Source of the DNA: an uncultured Acidimicrobiales bacterium
GTDB lineage: Bacteria > Actinomycetota > Acidimicrobiia > Acidimicrobiales > SZUA-35
Direction: 5' to 3'
NCBI GenBank assembly: GCA_938002965.1
Contig: CALKZY010000016.1
Span: forward strand, 186,001 to 250,000
Length of the DNA stretch: 64,000 nt
Part shown: positions 26,005 to 34,798 of the stretch, piece by piece
Position numbering within the stretch: the first letter of the stretch is position 1
Layout of the letters: each line of letters opens with the position of its first letter
Made by a program: the position numbers and the translations under genes
The notes under the pieces: model-generated
What the model saw: only the letters and a program-made list of their open reading frames with translations
The model's database searches: none
Told to the model about the DNA's origin: nothing

Positions 26005-27384
26005 TTACGGGGCGTACTCAAATACGACGTTGGCCTTGGAGGCGTCGAGGTCATCTGCACTCAGGTGCTCGATCACGGTGATCTTCTGCGAACCGCAGTC
26101 ACCGAACTCGTCACAGTTGATGGTGCCGATGATGCCTTCGTAGCCCTGGATGCCGTTCAGGAAGTCACGGACTCCCTGGCGGTCGATAACCAGCGAGCCG
26201 TCGTCACCTTCGGTGGAGGCGGCGTCAATGGCGTCCAGCAACATGGCGGTGGCGTCGTAGGCGTGGCCCCAGAACGGGGCTTCCGGCGCCTGGCCGTTGT
26301 TGGACTCGTAGGTGGCCAGGAACTCCTCGGCGGTTACGCCGGTGCTCTGGTTGGCGTTGGTACCGAAGCGGGTGTCGGGACCGGAGAAGTACATGCCTTC
26401 GCTCTGCTCCAGCTCGAGGTAGCCGTCGACCAACAGGCCGTCAGCGGCCAGCAGGGTGGTGTTCTCGAGACCCGATACGCCAGGAGCCTGGTCGGCAACG
26501 AAGTCACCGGCTGGCTGGAAGATCGGGAAGAAAAGCGCCTCGGGCGAACCCTGGGCGATTTCGGTCAGAACCGGAACCATGTCGGTGTCTTCCTTGGCCA
26601 CAGCGGTGAAGCCGGTGATCTCGCCGCCAAGCGCCTCAAAAGCGTTATTGAAAGCGGAAGCCAGACCCTCGGTGTAGGGGTCACCGTCGTGGATGGAAGC
26701 AGCTGTGGTTAGTCCGAGATCCGTGAAGACGAACTCGGCCATAGCGGCACCCTGGAACAGGTCGTTGTGAGCGGTGCGGTAGTAGCCGACGTTGTAGTTG
26801 TCGCCAGCGTTACCCTGCTGGTCCGAGGTCAGGGCCGGTGAGGTGTTCGACGGCGAAATCATGACCATGCCGGCCTCGCTGATCAGCGGGGCGGCAGCGG
26901 TAGCGGCACCGGAGCACGAGGTTCCGATAACGCCAACGACCTGCTCGTCGGCAACGATCGACTGCGCGGCAGCCTGGCCACCATCGGCGGAGCAGAGATC
27001 ATCAAGACCTTCACCCATGCTGATGCTGAAGCCCTTGATATCGCCGTAGTCGGCGATTGCCTGCTCGACACCACGCTGGTTCGGTAGACCCAAGAAGGCA
27101 ACGTCGCCGGTGATGGCGTTGAGGGAACGGACCTGAACTTCAGCCCCCGCCTCAACAACAACGGTTCCGAGGCCACCATCTTCCATGGCCTCGCCGTCGC
27201 CTTCTTCTTCCATTGCCTCTTCGTCGTCACCATCGGTGGCTTCGTCTACTGCTTCTTCTACTTCCTCGGCCACATCTTCGGCAGCGTCGGTTGCAGTATC
27301 AGCAGCATCTTCCGCAGCACCACATGCAGCCGCCACCAAAGTGAACGACAGCATGAGGCCGAGAATCGCTAGAAACTTCTTCAT
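26005..27384 (-). CDS. livJ: Branched-chain amino acid-type substrate-binding lipoprotein LivJ/LivK
   Basis: 459 aa. The ATG at 27384 follows GGGAGAGGAC. Lipobox LVAAAC (Cys 20) is followed by about 50 residues almost wholly Ala/Asp/Glu/Thr, then the periplasmic-binding-protein type I fold: VQVRSLNAITGDVAFLGLPNQRGVEQAI, VVGVIGTSCSGAATAAAPLISEAG and the typical MISPSNTSPALT. The family binds Leu/Ile/Val but also amides, urea and aromatic acids, so the substrate is open. First gene of the livJ-HMGF operon. Confidence 0.92.
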   Translation of the reverse strand: MKKFLAILGLMLSFTLVAAACGAAEDAADTATDAAEDVAEEVEEAVDEATDGDDEEAMEEEGDGEAMEDGGLGTVVVEAGAEVQVRSLNAITGDVAFLGLPNQRGVEQAIADYGDIKGFSISMGEGLDDLCSADGGQAAAQSIVADEQVVGVIGTSCSGAATAAAPLISEAGMVMISPSNTSPALTSDQQGNAGDNYNVGYYRTAHNDLFQGAAMAEFVFTDLGLTTAASIHDGDPYTEGLASAFNNAFEALGGEITGFTAVAKEDTDMVPVLTEIAQGSPEALFFPIFQPAGDFVADQAPGVSGLENTTLLAADGLLVDGYLELEQSEGMYFSGPDTRFGTNANQSTGVTAEEFLATYESNNGQAPEAPFWGHAYDATAMLLDAIDAASTEGDDGSLVIDRQGVRDFLNGIQGYEGIIGTINCDEFGDCGSQKITVIEHLSADDLDASKANVVFEYAP

Positions 27385-27646
27385 GTCCTCTCCCATTATC
27401 GATCGGTAGGGCATGCTGAACACCCCACGACTTGGACGAGATGCAGTTTAGCAGCGTTTGTTGGTCCAGTACTGGCGATGGGCCACAGTCTGAAGCGGAA
27501 CGTAAACATTGTGTTTCTCCGGTGTCAATTTGTAATCCGGCGCGTTGGTGGCGAGCGTTGCCGAGCTGACAACACCCACGAAGCCAGAGCTGGGAACCCG
27601 GAGCGGAAAGGTGTGCATGACGCGGTGGTGACGTAGTCTGACCGGC
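27385..27646. promoter_or_regulatory. Divergent promoter region livJ / tesB
   Basis: On the plus strand TAGTCT (27634-27639) is followed by 7 bases and GTG 27647, giving a leaderless tesB mRNA. On the minus strand TAAACT near 27444-27449 is a -10 candidate for livJ, giving a leader of about 55 bases ending in GGGAGAGG. No repeats were noticed. Confidence 0.4.
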
Positions 27647-28519
27647 GTGAGTGCATCCAGCGGCCAGGCTTCCCCCGATGAAACGTCAGGCGTTAAGGCC
27701 CCATCGCCGTCTGATTTCAACGTCTTGTTGGACCTGACCGATCACGGGCCGGACACCTGGGTGGCCCAAAGTCCGAAGTATCCATGGGGAACCCGTATCT
27801 ACGGCGGCCAGGTGGTGGCGCAGGCGCTCATGGCAGCTTGTCGTACTGTCGAAGACGGCTATGCGCCACATTCGTTGCACGCCTACTTCATCCGGCCCGG
27901 AAATGTTGAAGAGCCGGTTCGCCTCAGTGTTGACCGGCTTCGCGACGGCCGCAGTTTCTGCACACGAGCAGTCGTCGCTCGCCAATCGGCCGGCGCCATT
28001 TTACATCTTTCCTGCTCATTCCAGCGCCCGGAGGAGGCGGCCGAGGTTCAGACAGCCAGAATGCCGATTGTCCCACCGCCCGGCGATATCTATCCGCAAA
28101 GTACGAATTGGCCCTGGATCATGGAGCGCCGCGACCTGCCGAGCTACCCGGGAGCAGGGCGATCGGTCGGCTGGGCCCGCTTGGTCGACGAGCTCTCCGA
28201 CGACCCTCGGATGCATTACTGCGGGATGGCCTTTACCTCAGACGCCTTCCAGTTCCAATCAGCTCGAAGTATTCATCCTCTTCAGGTCGACCCCGACGAG
28301 TATCGCCAAGCGTTCATGGGAGCAAGTCTTGACCATGCCATATGGTTCCATCGGCCACTGCGAGCCGACCAATGGCACCTCTACGACTGGACCTGTCACG
28401 GCCTGATCAGCGCACGGGGTATGACGGTCGGCAACCTGTTCTCCTCCGATGGCGTGCATATTGCCACCATTGCTCAGGAGATTCTGTTGAGGAAGCACCG
28501 CACCTTTGAGGGTGGCTAG
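27647..28519 (+). CDS. tesB: Acyl-CoA thioesterase II (TesB family)
   Basis: 290 aa double-hotdog thioesterase releasing free fatty acid from acyl-CoA. Visible: RIYGGQVVAQALMAA (about 47-61), HSLHAYFIRPG (about 73-83), the second-hotdog ASLDHAIWFHRP and the C-terminal LISARGMTVGNLFSSDG containing the catalytic Gln/Thr/Asp region of TesB. GTG start predicted leaderless. Divergent from livJ; followed by a convergent DUF952 gene. Confidence 0.9.
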   Translation: MSASSGQASPDETSGVKAPSPSDFNVLLDLTDHGPDTWVAQSPKYPWGTRIYGGQVVAQALMAACRTVEDGYAPHSLHAYFIRPGNVEEPVRLSVDRLRDGRSFCTRAVVARQSAGAILHLSCSFQRPEEAAEVQTARMPIVPPPGDIYPQSTNWPWIMERRDLPSYPGAGRSVGWARLVDELSDDPRMHYCGMAFTSDAFQFQSARSIHPLQVDPDEYRQAFMGASLDHAIWFHRPLRADQWHLYDWTCHGLISARGMTVGNLFSSDGVHIATIAQEILLRKHRTFEGG

Positions 28520-28565
28520 CGCCGAATCCAGCAGAACCGGCCGCCCACAACTAGCTCAGCGCCAC

Positions 28566-28583
28566 TAGTCGTCAAAACGACTA
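28566..28583. terminator. Short hairpin between convergent genes
   Basis: TAGTCGT (28566-28572), loop CAAA, ACGACTA (28577-28583) form a perfect 7-bp stem between tesB and the DUF952 gene; the right arm contains the TAG stop of the latter. No U-tract, so its role as a two-way terminator is tentative. Confidence 0.35.
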
Positions 28584-28940
28584 ATCCTGGTCGGAGCGCA
28601 GCGAAGCCGGTAGCGAGAACCGCCCGTCGTCGCTGCAAGGGAACTCAACCAAGGCAAGCACCGCCGACCACACGATGGTGCCGTAGACATGGGGAAATTC
28701 GGTACCCGACCCATAGCTGTCTTCGTAGACAACCCGATCGCCCAGCGCTTCTTCGTCCAACTCCAACAGAACTAAGTCTTCGCGGCCGCGAAACCGTTCG
28801 TTGGCCGGAGTCAACAACTGACCTGCCGTCGAGCAGTGGATGAATCCCTCCTCGGAGAGCGAGCGGTGGGTGTATAGGCCCGACGCTGCCGCCGCGTTGG
28901 CATCCGCCCTGGTGGTGATGTGGTAGATCCGCGACGACAT
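28581..28940 (-). CDS. DUF952 family protein
   Basis: 119 aa. The family signature is clear: IYHITTRADANAAAASG at the start, GFIHCSTAGQL (about 32-42), LVLLELDEEAL and EFPHVYGTIVW near the end. DUF952 proteins have a fold related to ADP-ribosyl-transferase-like Tpt1/KptA proteins, but their reaction is not established. Single gene converging on tesB. Confidence 0.85.
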   Translation of the reverse strand: MSSRIYHITTRADANAAAASGLYTHRSLSEEGFIHCSTAGQLLTPANERFRGREDLVLLELDEEALGDRVVYEDSYGSGTEFPHVYGTIVWSAVLALVEFPCSDDGRFSLPASLRSDQD

Positions 28941-29036
28941 TGCAGCACCGATCGTAGCGCCCTCGATGTCGTCAGGCTGATCGGGTAGCGCAGACGATGT
29001 TGAGTGGCCGATCTCTCAAGGTGCCAGACTGGTGGC

Positions 29037-29789
29037 ATGTCGGGCACACGACGCCGATCGCCTGAAGAAACCCACTACGACGTTCTCGGAGTAGACCGCG
29101 GCTGCGAGGCCGAGGAGCTTCGGGCCGCCTATCGTCGTCTGGCCTGGACCGCCCACCCAGACGTCGGCGACGACGGAGCCGATGGAACGTCGAGCATGGC
29201 CGAGATCAATGAGGCCTGGCGTGTGCTATCCGACCCAGACGCCAGGCGTCGCTACGACGCTGACCTGAGGGGTTTGGCCGTGGCCACCCGGGTTCGTCCT
29301 CCCACGCAGTTCTGGGACACTCCCACCCATCCCCAGGCCACAACGCAGACAAAGGCTGCCCGGCGCCGACAGGCCTGGGTTGCCGGCGTTCAGGCCCAAA
29401 TGGCCCGTTTGGCCCTCCAGGCGGGACGAAGTGCGACACAAACGCTTTTGGTCCGCAATGCCCGTGGCGAACGCAGCGACTACGACCTCCTCGTCGACGA
29501 CTTGGTAGCTCGGCTGGCCGCCGATGTTGAGTCAAGGGTTCGGGCTGCACGGGCAGGCGGCGCTGCGCCCCTTGACCTTGGTGTCGCCGCCACGCTTGTC
29601 GGCATCCGGTCGGTGGCAGATCAGGTTCGACGGCAGGGTTCGGTGCACGTTTCCAAGGAGCTACTGATGGAGGCCGAGCTACTTGACCGCATGTGGGACG
29701 TCCTCGCTCACGAACTTCCGTCACCGCTAACTGTTGCCCTCGGCGGCAATCCCCGGACAGCCAGGGCCCTCTACCCGCATCGAGGTTGA
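29037..29789 (+). CDS. J-domain (DnaJ-like) protein
   Basis: 250 aa from the second ATG at 29037 (ATG 29004 is the alternative). The J domain occupies about 12-75, with the HPD tripeptide in WTAHPDVGDDG and the helix IV segment WRVLSDPDARRRYDADLRG. There is no Gly/Phe region, zinc domain or substrate-binding domain of true DnaJ. The remaining 170 residues are helical (VADQVRRQGSVHVSKELLMEAELLDRMWDVL) and unfamiliar. Probably a DnaK co-chaperone with a specialised client. Confidence 0.8.
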   Translation: MSGTRRRSPEETHYDVLGVDRGCEAEELRAAYRRLAWTAHPDVGDDGADGTSSMAEINEAWRVLSDPDARRRYDADLRGLAVATRVRPPTQFWDTPTHPQATTQTKAARRRQAWVAGVQAQMARLALQAGRSATQTLLVRNARGERSDYDLLVDDLVARLAADVESRVRAARAGGAAPLDLGVAATLVGIRSVADQVRRQGSVHVSKELLMEAELLDRMWDVLAHELPSPLTVALGGNPRTARALYPHRG

Positions 29790-29861
29790 CGCCCCGGCAT
29801 CCGATGCGCCGGCGACGGGCCGAACTGGGCCGCGGACACCGAGCTGTGCTATGCAAGACAG

Positions 29862-30707
29862 GTGGATATCGGCGTCTTTATCTTTCCGACTGACAATACG
29901 ATCAACGTGGTCGAACTGGGCCGCATGGTTGAAGACCTCGGGTTCGAATCGCTCTGGTTCCCCGAGCATTCCCATATCCCATCGTCGAGGACGTCGCCGT
30001 GGGGCGGCCGGAAGGGAGCGCCGCCGCTGCCGGAGCAGTACTGGCGCACCCACGACCAATTTGTAGCTCTAGCGGCCATTGCCTCCACTACGAGCACTCT
30101 GCGACTGGGAACCGGCATATGCCTGGTTGCGCAGCGTGATCCGCTATGGACGGCCAAATCGGTGGCAAGCCTGGACGTCGTCTCCGAGGGGCGGGTGCTG
30201 TTCGGAATTGGCTACGGCTGGAATGTCGAGGAATACCACAACCACGGTCTCGAGTTCAGCTCCCGGCGAGACCGACTACGGGAGTGTGTACTGGCCATGA
30301 AAGAGCTCTGGACAGGCGAAGAGCCATCGTTCGAAGGCGAACATCTGTCAATCGAGCCAAGCTGGGTATGGCCCAAACCGACACAGTCCCCCCACCCTCC
30401 TATCATCATGGGCGGCGCCGCAGGGCCCAAGACGGCGGCACACATCGCTGAGTTCTGTGATGGCTGGATGCCGATATCGGCCCCAAAGAGCGAGGCGCTG
30501 AACGTCGTTAACGGGGCAATGAGCGATGCTGGCCGTGATCCGGCCGATCTCCACTTAGGTGTCTTCAGGGCGGACCCCGCCCCCGAGGCGGTCGAAAGTC
30601 TCGCCGCTGACGGCATGGATCGAATCTTGTTCGAGCTGCCATCAGCCGAACCGTCGGTCGTCCGCGAGACCTTAGAAAGCCACGCCAAGCTCCTGAATCT
30701 GGTGTAG
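29862..30707 (+). CDS. LLM-class F420-dependent oxidoreductase
   Basis: 281 aa from GTG 29862, which lies 6 bases after TATGCA. Bacterial luciferase-like TIM barrel: MDIGVFIFPTDNTINVVELGRMVE start, SLWFPEHSHIP, LRLGTGICLVAQRDPLWTAKSVASLD, and the phosphate-binding GRVLFGIGYGWNVEEY. The last third PHPPIIMGGAAGPKTAAHIAEFCDGWMP is typical of the actinobacterial F420-dependent group. The substrate is unknown. The F420 precursor gene fbiC is in the same window at 48 kb. Confidence 0.85.
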   Translation: MDIGVFIFPTDNTINVVELGRMVEDLGFESLWFPEHSHIPSSRTSPWGGRKGAPPLPEQYWRTHDQFVALAAIASTTSTLRLGTGICLVAQRDPLWTAKSVASLDVVSEGRVLFGIGYGWNVEEYHNHGLEFSSRRDRLRECVLAMKELWTGEEPSFEGEHLSIEPSWVWPKPTQSPHPPIIMGGAAGPKTAAHIAEFCDGWMPISAPKSEALNVVNGAMSDAGRDPADLHLGVFRADPAPEAVESLAADGMDRILFELPSAEPSVVRETLESHAKLLNLV

Positions 30708-30761
30708 GCGGGGTTATCTGCCTGTCTGGAAGCTGTGCGCTGGCAGCGTCGAGTCTTACTC

Positions 30762-31607
30762 CTAGAGAGCTAAGACGTCAGTTCTGTTGCCACCTGTGTT
30801 GGCAGCCCGGTTGGCTGCGGCTTCGAGTTGAGCCAGTATCCGCTCGACCGATGGTCGGGTCTCGGAAACCGATCCGACAACAACGCTGGCCGTGAACGAA
30901 GCCAAATTCTGGTTCAGCTCTACCGGGAAGGCGACTTCATCACGAAGACGGGCGGCGATCTCTGTCAACTGGTCGGCCGAGGCGTCAGTTGTCATCAGAA
31001 CGAGGAACCCCGCCTCATCGAAGCGCCCAAGTAGATCAGGTGCCCTCAACTTGTCCTGCAGGCGACGCCCGACCTCCTTGACGATCCGCTGAACGGTTCG
31101 GGCACCGTATGCCTCGGTCATGCCGGGCAACTCGTCGATCCAGAGAGCCATGATGGCCGACGGGACCCGTCGCGGCTGATCGAATCGTTCGTTCAACTGG
31201 AGTAGAACGTGGAAGTGGTTCGGAAGGCCAGTCACCAGATCATGGGTGAGGCTTCCTCCTGCCAGCGACGAATAGTGCTCCTCACTGGCCATGGAACGGA
31301 CGGCAACGACGGTGACGGCGTCGCCGAACGATCTTGCCCGAAGTTCAACCGGGGCCAGTCCGGCCGCCAGCCTTACTGCCACTTGCTCAGGCCGCTCCCC
31401 CACTCGGGTCAGCAAGTCAGCACAGGTCTCCTCAAAGTCTGGCACCATCAGCTCGGTCAGCGGAACATCAATGAGCCGCTCACGCGGAATCCCCATGGTC
31501 TGCACCGCCTCCCCAGAGGCGTGATGAATCACACCATCTTTCAGAATCAGGCAGCCAACCGGGGCGAGTTCGCTTAGTTGGGCCAGTTGCTCGATCTCAA
31601 CACTCAT
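30762..31607 (-). CDS. PAS domain protein with degenerate GGDEF domain
   Basis: 281 aa from ATG 31607, preceded by GAGGTG. Residues 5-105 look like a PAS domain (APVGCLILKDGVIHHASGEAVQTMG ... RERLIDVPLTELM). Residues about 120-280 follow a diguanylate cyclase (THDLVTGLPNHFHVLLQL; RIVKEVGRRLQDKLRAPDLLGRFDEAGFLVLM), but the GG[D/E]EF active motif has become RFDEAGF, so cyclase activity is unlikely. No EAL domain. It could be a c-di-GMP or ligand sensor, or a protein-interaction scaffold. Single gene, convergent with the LLM gene. Confidence 0.7.
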   Translation of the reverse strand: MSVEIEQLAQLSELAPVGCLILKDGVIHHASGEAVQTMGIPRERLIDVPLTELMVPDFEETCADLLTRVGERPEQVAVRLAAGLAPVELRARSFGDAVTVVAVRSMASEEHYSSLAGGSLTHDLVTGLPNHFHVLLQLNERFDQPRRVPSAIMALWIDELPGMTEAYGARTVQRIVKEVGRRLQDKLRAPDLLGRFDEAGFLVLMTTDASADQLTEIAARLRDEVAFPVELNQNLASFTASVVVGSVSETRPSVERILAQLEAAANRAANTGGNRTDVLAL

Positions 31608-31721
31608 CGGTCGCACCTCACGGTTGTCTATTGGTACAGCATTGACAAGCGTTTGGTCAGAGGCGGGTTGCCCAACAGGCGTAGGGCTGCGGGTTCAGGG
31701 GCCGGATTCGGTCCGAAGCGC

Positions 31722-33104
31722 CTAGGCCGTCTGTTCGAGTTGATCTAGTCCATCGAGCAGCGCGTTCTCGACAACCTCGGTCAATGCCGGGTGGATGTAG
31801 AACACGTCGTTGGCCACGACGTCAGCGGAGGTGCCCAACGTCATGGCTTGGATCAACGGCTGAAGCAACGAGGCGGCCTGCGGCCCGAGTATGTGGGCCC
31901 CAACGATCCGTTTGGAGCCGCGTTCGATCAAGACCTTGGCGAATGAGTGTTCGTCCTCGAGGGCCCAACCGTAGGCAGTTCCGCCGTAGTCACGACGACC
32001 GACAACCACATCCAGCCCGGCCTGTTCGGCTTGTGGTTCGGTTAACCCGACCGACGCAATCTGTGGATTGCTGAACACTGCTTGAGGAACTGCGCTGTAG
32101 TCAACCGTCAGCTTTTGGTCCGGATGGGCCATGTTGTGGAAGGCAGCTTCGGCTTCGCGGTTCGCCAGATGCTTGAGTTGGTAGGCGTTGGCCACATCTC
32201 CGATAGCCCAGATACCTGGAACGGAAGTGGCCATGGTCGAATCGACGACGATCCGACCGCCGTCGTCGAGTTCCAAGCCGCCTTGCTTTGCTTCAACCAG
32301 GTCGCTGTTCGGGGTACGCCCTGTGGCTACGAGGAGGGCGTCGAACCGTTCTGACTTCCCGCCGACGTCAAGTTCGACACCTGCGCCAGCCTGACGGACG
32401 ACGGTTGGCAACTGCTCCAGCCGCAGGTCGACTCGTCGGCCAAAGACTTCGGTGAAGGTACGCGCCAAGTCAGGGTCGTGTGAGCGCAAAAGGGTCCCCG
32501 AGCGATTGAACAACGTGACCTTGCTGCCGAGCGAGGAGAAGACATGCGACATCTCCGCGGCAATGAATCCTCCTCCGATGACGGCCAGCGTCGCCGGAAG
32601 CGTGTCCAATCGCATCACCGTGTCCGACGTGTGGTAGTTGACGGAGTCCAACCCATCAATCGGTGGTGCAACCGGGCGCGCCCCGCAGGCCACAAGAATC
32701 CGTTCGGCCGCGAGGGCCTGACCGTCAACCTCGAGCCTGTTCGGCCCGGCAAAGCGGGCGGTCCCTTCAATCAAGTTGATGTTGGGGTGACCGCCTGCTC
32801 GGTATTCTCGGCCCCCCTCGGCAATGGGATCGATACGCCCGAAGACCCGGTCACGAATGGCCGGCCAATCGACTGACTCAACTTTGAGGGACACCCCGAG
32901 GCGTTCGGATCCTTGAGCAGACCTGACGAGATCAGCAGGAAGAACAAACATTTTCGATGGGATACAGCCCACGTTCAGGCATGTCCCCCCGAATGTTCCC
33001 CGTTCGATGACCGCTATCTTCCACCGGTCGGCAAGTTCGTCGGGTATAGCGTTGCCCGATCCGCTTCCGATGATGGCCAGATCGTAGGCAAAGTCAGTAC
33101 TCAT
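31722..33104 (-). CDS. mtr: Mycothione reductase
   Basis: 460 aa, FAD- and NADPH-dependent disulfide reductase that restores mycothiol from mycothione. The ATG at 33104 is preceded by GGAG; ATG 33131 is possible. FAD site IIGSGSGNAIPDE, redox motif GGTCLNVGCIPSK (two Cys about 38 and 43), NADPH site VIGGGFIAAEMSH (about 172), FAD-binding AIGDVAN (about 305) and the interface YIHPALTEVVENALL with catalytic His. The GSGSGN start and HPALTEVVEN end separate it from lipoamide dehydrogenase and point to the mycothiol enzyme. Confidence 0.85.
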   Translation of the reverse strand: MSTDFAYDLAIIGSGSGNAIPDELADRWKIAVIERGTFGGTCLNVGCIPSKMFVLPADLVRSAQGSERLGVSLKVESVDWPAIRDRVFGRIDPIAEGGREYRAGGHPNINLIEGTARFAGPNRLEVDGQALAAERILVACGARPVAPPIDGLDSVNYHTSDTVMRLDTLPATLAVIGGGFIAAEMSHVFSSLGSKVTLFNRSGTLLRSHDPDLARTFTEVFGRRVDLRLEQLPTVVRQAGAGVELDVGGKSERFDALLVATGRTPNSDLVEAKQGGLELDDGGRIVVDSTMATSVPGIWAIGDVANAYQLKHLANREAEAAFHNMAHPDQKLTVDYSAVPQAVFSNPQIASVGLTEPQAEQAGLDVVVGRRDYGGTAYGWALEDEHSFAKVLIERGSKRIVGAHILGPQAASLLQPLIQAMTLGTSADVVANDVFYIHPALTEVVENALLDGLDQLEQTA

Positions 33105-33142
33105 CGTTTGGGCGTCTCCTGTCGGGGTCACGAGACAAGATC

Positions 33143-33595
33143 CTACATCTGCCGACCTTGATCGGCTGTGACCGGGCTGTTCTCACCCGGCTGCAATGGT
33201 CTCATTGCGATATCGATGGCGGTCCACAGCGTCCTACTCACCGGCCAAAGCAGTAGCGGAGCGAGAACAGCGACACTGACATTGACGGCGATCAACGTCG
33301 CCATCGGAAACTCAGGAAAGCTTACTACCAGCCCGGTGACCAGGGCGACCAGCAGTAGTCCGAAGCTGAGAACCGTGTTGATCCCAATAGCCCCCAGCCA
33401 GTGTCCCTCGATTCTCTCGAAGTGAAGGCTGCACCGCGGGCAGTCGGGAGCCATCTTGAACCAGTATCGAAACAGGCGACCTTGACCACAGGCTGGGCAT
33501 CGTCGAAGACAGCCTCGAACAAGCAGCCTTCGCAGGCCGATCGGTGGCGGAGCTGTGCCGTCGCCTGCAGCGTTCAAGTCGACGTGTTCATCCAA
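33143..33595 (-). CDS. DUF983 family membrane protein
   Basis: 150 aa. An N-terminal zinc-ribbon (RCPACGQGRLF ... DCPRCSLHFE, four Cys) is followed by two transmembrane helices (about 70-90 and 95-118) and the WPVSRTLWTAIDIAMRPL end that marks DUF983. In other bacteria such proteins sit near cytochrome oxidase or regulatory genes, but no function is established. Its start overlaps the aminotransferase 3' end by 22 bases, so it is in that operon. Confidence 0.82.
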   Translation of the reverse strand: MDEHVDLNAAGDGTAPPPIGLRRLLVRGCLRRCPACGQGRLFRYWFKMAPDCPRCSLHFERIEGHWLGAIGINTVLSFGLLLVALVTGLVVSFPEFPMATLIAVNVSVAVLAPLLLWPVSRTLWTAIDIAMRPLQPGENSPVTADQGRQM

Positions 33596-34749
33596 TGGGC
33601 CAAGGCCTGGCAGGCTCGTTCCAGTTCGTCGGCCCCACCGGCATAGGAGAAACGTATGAAGTCGCTGCCTCGCCGTTGGTCGAAGTCGATTCCGGGCGTC
33701 GTCGCCACACCAATTTCGTCCAACCAGCGGGCAGCGAGATGCTGGCTCCCGTGACCGAGGAGCGAGACATCACACCACACGTAGAAGGCACCGTCTGCTG
33801 GGGCAGTTTTGTCCAAACCGGCCGATGCGAGCCCTTCCAGAAGGATCCGACGGTTGTCGCGGTAGCGGGCGACGTTGGCCTCCAACTCATCTATGCAGTC
33901 AAAAGCAGCCAATGCACAGTGCTGGCTAACCGTTGGGGGTGCGATGGTCAGGCTCTGGGACAAGCGTTCAATTCGAGCGGCGACGGCGGGTTGTGTTGCA
34001 ACCCAGCCAACACGCCATCCTGTCATCGAGAAGTATTTGGAGAAGCTGTTGATCACAACAACCGGTGCATCGGTCTCGCCGGGTGATTGGTCGAGCAGGC
34101 CAAGAGCTGTTGGCGGGGCGTCCCCGAAGGTAATGCCGTGATAGATCTCATCAACGATCAGGGTGACGTTGTTGCCGCGGCACCAACTGATCAGATTTCG
34201 CATCTGGTCCTCAGGTATGACCGTGCCTGTCGGATTGCTCGGACTGGCGACCACCAATCCGTCCAGCGGCAGACAACTCTCCAGGTCCGATAGCGAAGGC
34301 CGATAGTCGTTGTCGGCGCTGAGAGCGACCGGAACCGCTGAGACACCGAGCGCTGCCAGATCGTTTCGATAGCAGGGATACCCGGGCTCGAGAACGACCA
34401 CCCGCTGCCCGGGGTCGAACAGGGCCAGGAACGAAAGCACGAAGCTTCCTGATGCGCCAGTCGTCACGACAACCTGATCAACGTCGATATCAGTTTCGTA
34501 TCGCCACTGATACCACTGGGTTATCCGCTTGCGAAGAGCGGGCAAACCGGCCGCACCCGTGTAACCGAGCCGGTCTGTCCCCAACAGTCCCTCGACCGCC
34601 TCCAACGCTCCAGCCGGCGCCGCCGTGGATGGCTGTCCGACTTCAAGGTGGAGGATGTCTCTACCCTCGGACTCCAGCCGCTCGGCTTCGCGCATAACTT
34701 CCATGACGTAGAACGGGGGGACGTCGCTTCGATCGGACAGCTGAACCAT
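33574..34749 (-). CDS. PLP-dependent aminotransferase (class I/II)
   Basis: 391 aa, fold-type I. PLP-binding features: SPSNPTGTVIPEDQM (Asn-Pro-Thr-Gly, about 175), VDEIYHGITFG (Asp and Tyr, about 200), the Schiff-base Lys in INSFSKYFSMTGWRVGWV (about 240) and the C-terminal Arg in DFIRFSYAG (about 370). Likely an aspartate-type or aromatic aminotransferase of the AspC/AlaC group, substrate open. TACAGT followed by 8 bases and the ATG suggests a leaderless transcript. Confidence 0.87.
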   Translation of the reverse strand: MVQLSDRSDVPPFYVMEVMREAERLESEGRDILHLEVGQPSTAAPAGALEAVEGLLGTDRLGYTGAAGLPALRKRITQWYQWRYETDIDVDQVVVTTGASGSFVLSFLALFDPGQRVVVLEPGYPCYRNDLAALGVSAVPVALSADNDYRPSLSDLESCLPLDGLVVASPSNPTGTVIPEDQMRNLISWCRGNNVTLIVDEIYHGITFGDAPPTALGLLDQSPGETDAPVVVINSFSKYFSMTGWRVGWVATQPAVAARIERLSQSLTIAPPTVSQHCALAAFDCIDELEANVARYRDNRRILLEGLASAGLDKTAPADGAFYVWCDVSLLGHGSQHLAARWLDEIGVATTPGIDFDQRRGSDFIRFSYAGGADELERACQALAHWMNTST

Positions 34750-34757
34750 CTCTGAGC

Positions 34758-34763
34758 ACTGTA
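34758..34763 (-). promoter_or_regulatory. -10 box TACAGT for leaderless aminotransferase mRNA
   Basis: On the minus strand TACAGT (34763 to 34758) is 8 bases from the ATG at 34749. No Shine-Dalgarno-like sequence is present before that ATG. Confidence 0.4.
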
Positions 34764-34798
34764 ACCTCGCCCTGTCAGCCCAGGCGAAGCAGCTTGGT

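Noticed and set aside
29938..29952. GGTTCGAATC, like a tRNA T-loop
   Set aside because: It is in the coding sequence of the LLM oxidoreductase, and no acceptor stem, anticodon arm or CCA context is present.
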